Shown here: positions 1-6,336 of the stretch, one piece after another
How positions within the stretch are numbered: position 1 is the stretch's first letter
Layout: each line of letters opens with the position of its first letter
NCBI GenBank assembly: GCA_030669465.1
Contig: DAOVDN010000038.1
Span: 1-8,292, forward strand
Direction of reading: 5' to 3'
Length of the DNA: 8,292 nt
Source of the DNA: Desulfobacterales bacterium
GTDB taxonomy: Bacteria; Desulfobacterota; Desulfobacteria; Desulfobacterales; ETH-SRB1
The notes under the pieces: generated by a model
Database searches by the model: none
What the model was told of the DNA's origin: nothing
What the model saw: only the letters and a program-made list of their open reading frames with translations
Position numbers and translations under genes: made by a program

Positions 1-227
1 CACATTTTGTAGCTGAACTCAGGAAATTCAAAGTCTCTTTCCAGCAGATAATCCTCAATTGTAATATCTCCTTCAAGCATGCGGTGAAATTGTGGCGTAG
101 CTGGCTCTTCCAGAAAGATTGCATCATGACAGCGCATTGCCAGGGACGCAAGGCGCAAAGTTTCCGGTCGGTGGCTGGAAAAGACTATGGTAACCTGGTT
201 CATTTCTGCGAGATAAAAGACCCCCAT
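1..227 (-). CDS. Hypothetical protein, N-terminal fragment (runs off the left edge)
   Basis: Reading the minus strand from the ATG at 227-225 gives 75 open codons to the window edge, so only the N-terminus is present. The peptide contains VTIVFSSHRPETL, then HDAIFLEEPATPQFHRML, then a run rich in acidic and aromatic residues (DYLLERDFEFPEF). This has the look of a conserved soluble protein rather than a chance frame, and there is no signal peptide or membrane segment. The ATG at 227 is the first possible start because TGA lies two codons upstream in frame. It follows a GAGGGGG stretch at Shine-Dalgarno distance, but that stretch belongs to the palindrome at 232-279, so the ribosome site could be coincidental. 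The ATG at 203 is an alternative start that would begin just before the conserved-looking VTIVFSSHRPE. I do not recognise a function. It may be related to the fragment at the right edge. Confidence 0.6.
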   Translation of the reverse strand, partial: MGVFYLAEMNQVTIVFSSHRPETLRLASLAMRCHDAIFLEEPATPQFHRMLEGDITIEDYLLERDFEFPEFSYKM

Positions 228-231
228 TTTT

Positions 232-279
232 CACCCCCTCCCAAACCCTCCCCTTGAAGGGAAGGCAGGGTGGGGGGTG
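232..279. repeat. C-rich/G-rich imperfect palindrome (REP-like intergenic hairpin)
   Basis: A C-rich arm (cacccc-ctccc-aaaccctcccctt) is followed almost at once by a G-rich arm (aagggaaggcagggtggggggtg) that is its imperfect reverse complement, with a loop of about one base. The transcript of either strand could fold into a long GC-rich hairpin with a few mismatches and one bulge. Its composition differs sharply from the AT-rich DNA on its right side. Hairpins of this kind, built on CACCCC...GGGGTG, recur between genes in many bacterial genomes. Whether it is multicopy here cannot be told from one copy. It is not followed by a T-run on the plus strand, so it is not a textbook terminator in that direction. 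Confidence 0.6.
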
Positions 280-414
280 TTAACTGGAAAACACGTAGGA
301 AGTATATCTTATTTCACCTTAAATCACAATCTGATCTCTTATAAAAGGTATAAAAAAAGAAACACTGAATATTCTTTATGTTTTTTCTGATTTCAGTCAT
401 AGTTTTTCAGTTTC
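280..414. other. AT-rich non-coding stretch between edge gene and pseudogene
   Basis: No open frame with coding character is seen on either strand. The plus frame that later encodes the nucleotidase has a TAG at 400-402, and no metallophosphatase N-terminal motifs (such as GNHE) are visible upstream of 415. The stretch therefore marks where the N-terminus of the nucleotidase was lost. It presumably also carries the promoter of the leftward gene, but I find no convincing -35/-10 pair. Confidence 0.5.
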
Positions 415-1934
415 ATGGGCATCCCTTGCATAGTGCTTTCAAATGCGGTTTTTAGCAAACAAAGCGACTTGGACGATTCTCTGGAGAAGGTTTTTGAAGA
501 CGGCATTGTAAAACCCTATGTTGTGATGGAAAAAGAGGGGGTTAAATTCGGTTTTTTCGGCCTGATCGGAAAACATGCAGCAGAGGTTGCGCCCTTTGCC
601 TTTCCGGTAAGTTTTGAGGATCCTGTTTATACGACAAAAAAGATTGTAAAAAATTTGCGGGAAAAGGAGAAGGTAGATATTGTGGTATGCCTATCTCACA
701 GCGGATTGTGGGGAGATAAGGGCCATTCCGAGGATGAGATTCTCGCAAAAGAGGTGGATGGAATCGATATTATAATAAGCGATCATTCGCATACTAAAAC
801 AGATGGCGTCATCCAAATAAACAACACCATTATTGCGCAGGCCTGGGAATATGGAAAACAGATAGGCGTTATTGACATTACCTATGATGGAGGTAAATTG
901 AATCTCAAAAATTACCGGCTGGTCGATATTGATGACAGCATCAAAGGTGATGCGGAGATTATCGGCCTCATTGCATTGTTTGAAGCAATTATTAACCAAA
1001 AGGCGCTTGCAAAATATGGCTTATAATTTCGAAAAATTATCGGCCACATTGATTTTGATTTGCGGATAGAGACAGATGAATCCAATCTGGGGAATCTAAT
1101 TGCCGACGCCATACGCTGGTATATTAATAAGAATGCTTGCGATTTTGCAGATAAAGACAATAAAATCGCCTTTTCCGTAGTTTCCAACGGTGTAATCAGA
1201 AATGACATTATAAAGGTAAATCCGGAAAAATTGTTGTATGCGATGCGTTTAGAACAATCCCGCTCGGCGCTGGTTTTGATGGAACCATGGGCTATCCTCT
1301 GGTAAGCTTCTATTTATATCCATCTGAAATCAAGAAAGGGCTTGAAATTTTAACCAGCATATATCCCATAAAGGGAGAAAGCTACTTTTTGCAGATTTCA
1401 GGAGCAAAGTTTACCTATAATCCGAACAGGATGCTGTTTGACAGGGTTACACAAATCCAGGTTGGAAGTGAAGAAAATGGATATATGCAGCTTGATTATT
1501 CAGACGCCAACAAGCGGCTTTACAGGGTGGCGGCTGATATTTATAATGCCGCATTTCTGAAAATGGTAGGAGATTCTACCTGGCATATTCTCGATATCAT
1601 CCCTAAGGATCGAGACTCAAATCCGATTATTAATCTTAAAACAGTTAGGATTGACGCGGACAAAAACATGCCCGGGATACAGGAGCTTAAGGAGTGGAAA
1701 GCCGTTATCGAATATATTCAAAGCTTCCCCGATATTACAGGGGACGGCATCCCGGATATTCCAGATAAGTACAAAGGAAAGCTTGGAAGAATTGAAGTAA
1801 AGGCAAGCTGGAATCCTTATAAGCTGCTCAAGGGTAGAACTTATATTACCTGGATTGCTTTTTTTATTTTAATGGCATTGTTTTGCACGGCCTTGATAAC
1901 AATGCATTTTATCTGGAAAAAAATTCGGCATTGA
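415..1934 (+). pseudogene. 5'-nucleotidase / UshA-type metallophosphoesterase, truncated and disrupted
   Basis: Three consecutive pieces read as one 5'-nucleotidase-family protein. Piece one (415-1023) has the LSHSG motif and a SDHSHT motif corresponding to the family's GGHSHT metal-binding site, here with Asp replacing Gly. A TAA at 1024-1026 interrupts it, and the same frame continues with FRKIIGHIDFDL, ESNLGNLIADAIRW and SNGVIRNDI, the hallmark of the C-terminal substrate-binding domain. Around 1213-1215 the reading frame must move by one base: the other frame then gives KGKSGKIVVCDAFRTIPLG and FDGTMGYPLVSFYLYP and runs to TGA at 1932-1934. That is best explained by a single-base deletion in an A/G tract. 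The C-terminus ends in a hydrophobic segment (about 20 residues, near 1845-1915) followed by KKIRH, suggesting membrane anchoring of the ancestral enzyme. The N-terminal metal-binding part (DxHG, GNHE) and any signal peptide are missing. The gene cannot make an active phosphatase. A sequencing error could account for one lesion but not for the missing N-terminus. Confidence 0.85.
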
Positions 1935-1981
1935 AGCCTTCCCCATGCTACCCCCACGATGTGTCAAGCGGAAGTTTCGAC

Positions 1982-2009
1982 TTGCTTTTTCCTGCACGCC
2001 TTCTATAAT
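1982..2009 (+). promoter_or_regulatory. Possible sigma70-type promoter for the restriction operon
   Basis: A perfect TATAAT lies at 2004-2009, preceded with a 16-base spacer by TTGCTT at 1982-1987, which matches only half of the -35 consensus. A start near 2016 would give a leader of about 110 bases before the methylase-nuclease ATG. The leader shows no recognised riboswitch or clear operator palindrome. This is motif matching only. Confidence 0.3.
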
Positions 2010-2126
2010 GTCGGCAACGTCATGGAAAAACAGGAAAAATGTTGAAACAATACAAAACGATTTACAGGGCATAGAGAACAGCGACCCCATAAAGAGCCAA
2101 CCGATGAAAGTTCTTGCAGATACCCC

Positions 2127-5100
2127 ATGAAAGAAAAGAAATACTGGCAAATAAATACTGAAAAATTAGCAAAAGAGACTATAGAAATCGCTCGAAAAGC
2201 TAATACAGAAGAAGACCTCAAAATGGGCATGGAACCGCTTCTTCAAAAAGCGTTTAAGAAGATGGGTGTTGATATTGATATTGTCAGGTATGAGAAAACA
2301 TCTACAAGTTTCAGAGGAAGGCCTGATGCAGTCTATGGTTATCTAACAATAGAATATAAATCTCCAGGCAAATTATCAAAAAAGACCGATGCCAAACTAG
2401 CCATGGAACAACTTCAACGCTATTTAGGTGAGCAGGCTATTGAGTTTGGACAAAAGAAAGAAGATTTTTTAGAAAAAGCGATAGGTGTTGCAACTGACGG
2501 CGAACATATTCTTTTTTTAAGATTTACAAAAGTTCCTTCAATTTTACAAACACCGATACCTGTAGAAAAAGTACAGGATGTCCTGTTTCCCGAGATTGGA
2601 GCCAGGCCTGGTTTTCAAGTTTTGGGTCCTTACCCGATAAATAAATCAAGCATTAGTAATTTGTTGATATTTGTCAGGGCCTCGGCAAGACGTCCCTTGA
2701 CTGCAGAAAATCTTGCCGCAGTATTTGCCCCCACCTGCCAGATAGCGCAACAAACAGTGTCTGAACTGTATTCGATATTGATGAAAGCTCAGAGAAGACA
2801 GGTCCCATCCAGAATAAAAACATTCTTTCAGGAGTGGGATAGAATTTTTGGCGTTGTGTACGGTCAGGAACTTGAAAAGGCAGAAAAGTCTGCTGAAGAG
2901 ACTGCGAGATTATATAATATGCCGTCCGGTGTTAGACTAAAACAATTGCTTTTTGCAATTCACACCTTTTACGCCTTCCTCATGAAGCTCATTTCTATTG
3001 AACTTGTATCACTGCAGGATAGAAGCACGGTAAAGTCTTTTGTTAGAGGGCTTACCGGAATGGACGATGATGAATTAAAAAATAGACTGGCTTATCTGGA
3101 AAGCGGGGCGGATTTCCATGACCAGGGGATTGACAACTTTTTGGAAGCAGATTTTTTCTCCTGGTATCTTGACGGATGGTACCCGCGTATTGCAGATATT
3201 TTTCGAGGTATGGTGACCGCACTCTCTGATTTTGAACCCGCTACCCCGATTCTTGAACCTGAATGGACAAAAGATCTGCTTCAAAAGCTGTATGAGTTAA
3301 TCGTTCCTCGGAAACTGCGACACGATTTAGGAGAATATTATACCCCTGATTGGCTGGCAGGCTATGTAGTAGATAAAAGTGGATATAAAGGAACTATTGG
3401 CTCCCGGTTTCTCGACCCATCCTGCGGGTCAGGCACTTTTCTTGTTCATGCTATTAATAAAGCAGTAAAACACTCTGAAGGCGATGAGAAAACCATTGCA
3501 GGCCATATACTGAAAAATATCGTGGGGTTTGATTTGAACCCGATTGCAGTCCTGTCTGCAAGGACAAATTATCTAATCGCATTCTCAAGATTCATTCCCT
3601 ACATACGACCGATTTCCATCCCGGTTTATTTATGTGACTCTATCCTCACACCGAGCCATTATATAGAAGACGGGGAACTCCCGTTTGAAAATACAATCAT
3701 CTTTACCACAACAAAGGGTAACTACTCTTTTCCCGTTTCCATGCAGGATAAAGGCCATATAGATAAGTTCACTTCAATGATGGATGTTGCCTTAAGAGGG
3801 AAAGTTGAGCCGGAAAATTTTAGAAAGAATGTTAAATCAGAGTTTAAGCTGCCTGAAAAAGAGACATCCCTTCTTGTCGATGTTTATAAACGGATAAAAG
3901 AATTAGATGACAAAGGGGAAAATGGAATATGGGCGCGGTATATCAAAAATGCGTTTGCTCCTGTTTATCTCGGTAAATTTGATTTTGTGATCGGCAATCC
4001 ACCCTGGGTAAGGTGGGGATATCTCTCAGATGATTATAGAGAAAGAACACTTAAACTATGGAAGAGATACGGTCTTTTCTCCCTGAAAGGTTACGCTACC
4101 AGGCTGGGAGGTGGTGAAAAAGATTTTTCCATGCTCTTTACTTATGCATCTGCAGACAACTATTTAAAAGACAAAGCAATGTTGGGATTTATAATTACTA
4201 TGGAGGTTTTCAAGTCAAAAGGAGCGGGTGAAGGGTTCAGGCGGTTTGAATTAAAGGATAAAAAAATACCGCTTAAAGTTTTAGGCATGGAAGATATGGT
4301 AGATTTAAAACCTTTTCAGTCTGCCAACAAGACATCTCTATTTTTTATGAGAAAAGGGGCGAAGACCGTTTATCCTGTACCGGTTATAGAATGGAAGAGA
4401 AAGCCTAAAATCGGCAGGATTTTGCCTGATTGGTCTCTTGAGGAAGTTAAAGCTAATTCCGAAAGAAAACAATTAGAGGCAATACCTGTTAATCCGGATA
4501 AATTATCTTCCTCCTGGCAGACCGCAAAAAGCGAAGAGTTAACCAGATATTCTAAATTAAAAGGACAAAATCCTTATAAGGCTTATCAAGGTATTGACAC
4601 ACAACCTTATGGAGTGTTCCATCTCTATATCAAAGAAGTAAGACCAGATGGCCTCGTTGTAATTGAAAATATTCATAATCGGGGAAAGAGAGAAATCAAA
4701 TTGTTCCGAAGTGCTATTGAGCCCGATAGAGTATTTCCAGCGGTAAGTGGACGTGAGATTGTCAAATTTGGAATAAAACCTCCATTTTATGTGTTAATTT
4801 CTCAAGATCCCCAAAAGCGAGAACCTTATACTAAAGACTGGATGATTGAGAACACACCGCTAACCTATGCTTACTTAATACAATTCAAAGATATTTTACT
4901 ATCACGGAGATCGCGAGTTATAAAGCAACTTATGGAGAACACAGAATTTTATGCTATGTATGCGGTTGGAGATTACACTTTTACAAAATATAGAGTTATT
5001 TGGAAATTTATGGCATCAAAACTTAATGCCGCAGTAATTTCAAAAGTCAAAACAGATTTGGGCATGAAGCCGGTAATTTCCACAAAGACTACCGCATTTT

Positions 5101-5384
5101 TTGCTCTGGACAATAAAGAGGAGGCTCATTATCTTTGCGCTATATTAAACTCGGAACTTATTGACAGTTTCATTAAAAGTTTTTCATCAGCAGGAAGAGG
5201 TTTTGGAGCGCCATCTGTAATGAACAATCTTGCCATTCCTGATTTTGATGCAAGCAATAACATCCATAAGAAATTAGCTGAACTTTCTAAGAAAGCACAT
5301 GGTTTGGTTAAAAAAGACAAAAGCATAGAGGACATTGAAAAACAAATAAACAAGGTGGTAAAAAAGCTATGGAATATAAAATAA
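2127..5384 (+). CDS. Type IIG (Eco57I-like) restriction enzyme-adenine methyltransferase fusion
   Basis: The 1085-residue protein combines cleavage, modification and target recognition in one chain. Near the N-terminus, D67 followed by E76-Y-K78 (context GRPD ... IEYKSPG) fits a PD-(D/E)xK nuclease site. An alpha-helical linker of about 300 residues leads to the methyltransferase: GEYYTP at 402-407, motif I DPSCGSGTFL at 430-439 (AdoMet binding), a motif II-like GFDLNP at 467-472, and catalytic motif IV NPPW at 624-627, the signature of N6-adenine methylation. The C-terminal third, with LNSELIDSFIKSF and LAIPDFD near 1007-1041, resembles the target-recognition end of Eco57I/TaqI-type enzymes. 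The ATG at 2127 is the first start after a TGA at 2043-2045 in this frame. Its Shine-Dalgarno sequence is poor; Met33 or Met35 are alternatives but would leave the nuclease motif intact. No specificity subunit or second methyltransferase lies nearby, consistent with a stand-alone type IIG enzyme. All key residues are present, so I expect it to be active. Its 3' end overlaps the DprA-like gene by 16 bases. The recognition sequence cannot be read from the protein. Confidence 0.9.
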   Translation: MKEKKYWQINTEKLAKETIEIARKANTEEDLKMGMEPLLQKAFKKMGVDIDIVRYEKTSTSFRGRPDAVYGYLTIEYKSPGKLSKKTDAKLAMEQLQRYLGEQAIEFGQKKEDFLEKAIGVATDGEHILFLRFTKVPSILQTPIPVEKVQDVLFPEIGARPGFQVLGPYPINKSSISNLLIFVRASARRPLTAENLAAVFAPTCQIAQQTVSELYSILMKAQRRQVPSRIKTFFQEWDRIFGVVYGQELEKAEKSAEETARLYNMPSGVRLKQLLFAIHTFYAFLMKLISIELVSLQDRSTVKSFVRGLTGMDDDELKNRLAYLESGADFHDQGIDNFLEADFFSWYLDGWYPRIADIFRGMVTALSDFEPATPILEPEWTKDLLQKLYELIVPRKLRHDLGEYYTPDWLAGYVVDKSGYKGTIGSRFLDPSCGSGTFLVHAINKAVKHSEGDEKTIAGHILKNIVGFDLNPIAVLSARTNYLIAFSRFIPYIRPISIPVYLCDSILTPSHYIEDGELPFENTIIFTTTKGNYSFPVSMQDKGHIDKFTSMMDVALRGKVEPENFRKNVKSEFKLPEKETSLLVDVYKRIKELDDKGENGIWARYIKNAFAPVYLGKFDFVIGNPPWVRWGYLSDDYRERTLKLWKRYGLFSLKGYATRLGGGEKDFSMLFTYASADNYLKDKAMLGFIITMEVFKSKGAGEGFRRFELKDKKIPLKVLGMEDMVDLKPFQSANKTSLFFMRKGAKTVYPVPVIEWKRKPKIGRILPDWSLEEVKANSERKQLEAIPVNPDKLSSSWQTAKSEELTRYSKLKGQNPYKAYQGIDTQPYGVFHLYIKEVRPDGLVVIENIHNRGKREIKLFRSAIEPDRVFPAVSGREIVKFGIKPPFYVLISQDPQKREPYTKDWMIENTPLTYAYLIQFKDILLSRRSRVIKQLMENTEFYAMYAVGDYTFTKYRVIWKFMASKLNAAVISKVKTDLGMKPVISTKTTAFFALDNKEEAHYLCAILNSELIDSFIKSFSSAGRGFGAPSVMNNLAIPDFDASNNIHKKLAELSKKAHGLVKKDKSIEDIEKQINKVVKKLWNIK
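5352..5358 (+). promoter_or_regulatory. Shine-Dalgarno sequence of the DprA-like gene, inside the methylase gene
   Basis: AAGGTGG lies within the last codons of the restriction gene and ends 10 bases before the ATG at 5369. It supports that start and suggests translational coupling of the two overlapping genes. Confidence 0.6.
5360..5366 (+). other. A AAA AAG slippery heptamer at the gene overlap
   Basis: The heptamer sits in the restriction gene with AAA (5361-5363) and AAG (5364-5366) as zero-frame codons, the phase used by known -1 frameshift sites such as that of dnaX. After a -1 slip the next codons are GCT and then the ATG of the DprA-like gene, so the downstream frame is entered directly. 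The product would be a fusion of about 1350 residues. The upstream AAGGTGG ends only one base before the heptamer, closer than the spacing known to stimulate -1 slippage, and I see no strong downstream hairpin. The sequence match is certain; a function as a recoding site is not. Confidence 0.35.
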
Positions 5385-6178
5385 TTACCCCGAATGATTC
5401 TAAATATCCTCAAAAACTTATTGAAAGGCTGGGCCACAGATGTCCTGACAAAATTTATTACAATGGTCCTTTAGAATTACTTGACCATTTCACTATTGGT
5501 GTAATTTGTTCAGATGACACTGGCGGGATTGTTTTGATGGAGACAAATCAGGTTCTTTTTACTGTAAGAGAATATGAAATGAATTATATCGGCAGTTGGC
5601 ATTCAATAATAGAAACTGAAATCTTTAGATTGAGCTTATTTCGAAAAAATAAAACAACCACTCTCTTTTCAGCAAAAGGCCTGCAGACTGAGACATTTGA
5701 ATCCTATCTGTTGGACAGGTTTTATCCGCCTTTGGGTGACTTTCCCGAAAGAGATGAGTATTTCAGGAGGGCGAAAACCGGCGAGATGCTGATATTATCT
5801 GTCTGCAATCCGGAAGAGACAAGGCAACTTCGGAAAAATATAATGGAGAGAAACTGGACAGTTTGCATGCTTGCAGATATCGTTTTTATACCTTATGGAG
5901 AAAAAGGCTCAAAAACTTATACCATGGCAAAAAGAATTTCCAAAGAAAACATACCCGTATTTACAATTGATCATGAAGAATCTAAAGATCTTCATGACCT
6001 CGGTATTCCTGGATTTAATCGAAAAACCGTTAAGGCTTTTCTTGAAGATCATGGCGCAAAAGTGGCAATCCCTAAAAATGAGATGATATATTTAACTGAC
6101 ATCCCAACAAGTCAACAGCCGCATGTTAAAAAGAGACCCACACAGATGGAACTCAAGTTTGATAAGCTCGGTAAGTAA
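5369..6178 (+). CDS. Divergent DprA/Smf-like (SLOG, Rossmann-fold) protein partnered with the type IIG enzyme
   Basis: The 269-residue protein follows the layout of DprA. The N-terminus has YPQKL (13-17) and PDKIYYNGPLELL (26-38), matching the family's YPxxL and PxxLYxxG pattern. A first strand IGVI (43-46) follows, then FSAKGLQTETFESYL (100-114) where DprA has its SGxARGID segment, then ERNWTVCMLAD (160-170) in place of RNRxIaxLSD, and GEKGSKTYTMAKRISKENIPVFTID (177-201) in place of the SGSxxTAxxA...GRxVfAVPG region. Canonical DprA binds single-stranded DNA and loads RecA in transformation. Here the hallmark motifs are eroded, so a recombination role should not be assumed. SLOG-fold relatives occur in conflict systems as nucleotide or DNA sensors. 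The gene overlaps the restriction gene by 16 bases, with a good Shine-Dalgarno at 5352-5358, so the two are very likely co-expressed and act together. The C-terminal tail is lysine-rich and ends with QMELKF (259-264), a possible sliding-clamp-binding peptide. An intact DprA with its usual winged-helix C-terminus is not present. Confidence 0.75.
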   Translation: MEYKIITPNDSKYPQKLIERLGHRCPDKIYYNGPLELLDHFTIGVICSDDTGGIVLMETNQVLFTVREYEMNYIGSWHSIIETEIFRLSLFRKNKTTTLFSAKGLQTETFESYLLDRFYPPLGDFPERDEYFRRAKTGEMLILSVCNPEETRQLRKNIMERNWTVCMLADIVFIPYGEKGSKTYTMAKRISKENIPVFTIDHEESKDLHDLGIPGFNRKTVKAFLEDHGAKVAIPKNEMIYLTDIPTSQQPHVKKRPTQMELKFDKLGK

Positions 6179-6180
6179 GA

Positions 6181-6202
6181 GGGGTAAAGCGGGGGTAAAG
6201 CG
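6181..6202. repeat. Tandem 11-base repeat (ggggtaaagcg x2)
   Basis: Two perfect head-to-tail copies of ggggtaaagcg lie directly after the stop codon of the DprA-like gene. The second copy overlaps the left arm of the inverted repeat at 6197-6274, so the duplication probably involves the end of that element, or is a target-site-like duplication beside it. Confidence 0.7.
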
Positions 6203-6274
6203 GGACGCCTTTAAGAATCTAAGTTTATGGCTAAGGCAACATTGTTTCAAATGAGAAACAGGACGTCCCGCTTT
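6197..6274. repeat. Inverted repeat with 11-base perfect arms; REP/MITE-like element or terminator
   Basis: The arms aaagcgggacg (6197-6207) and cgtcccgcttt (6264-6274) are perfect reverse complements separated by 56 bases. The interior carries a second short hairpin, TGTTTC (6243-6248) with GAAACA (6255-6260). The right arm is followed by more T residues (ctttttg), so the whole could also end transcription of the restriction operon, though the long loop is atypical for an intrinsic terminator. Short GC-armed inverted repeats of this size between genes resemble REP-type or miniature mobile elements. There is no transposase gene in the window. Copy number elsewhere in the genome would decide between these readings. 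Confidence 0.6.
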
Positions 6275-6320
6275 TTGCAATGATCTTGATGAGAAATATG
6301 GGATTGAATGGATAGAAACA

Positions 6321-6334
6321 GGAAGGAAAGAAGG
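6321..6334 (+). promoter_or_regulatory. Ribosome binding site of the SEC-C gene
   Basis: A purine run GGAAGGAAAGAAGG immediately precedes the ATG at 6337 and contains two GGAA/AAGG cores, the first about 8-10 bases from the start. It supports ATG 6337 as the start. Confidence 0.6.
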
Positions 6335-6336
6335 AA

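Noticed and set aside
415..1934. Three separate small genes instead of one pseudogene
   Set aside because: The pieces match consecutive parts of one 5'-nucleotidase, and the motif order continues across the TAA and the frame change, so separate genes are not credible.
1945..2130. Plus-strand 61-codon frame overlapping the start of the restriction gene
   Set aside because: No ribosome site, no recognisable motif and unremarkable composition. The ATGA overlap with the next gene looks like coupling but is probably chance. It could be a remnant, which I cannot support.
1869..2150. Minus-strand 93-codon frame across the pseudogene end and intergenic region
   Set aside because: Antisense to the hydrophobic end of the nucleotidase, with no family motif and no ribosome site. 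Treated as chance.
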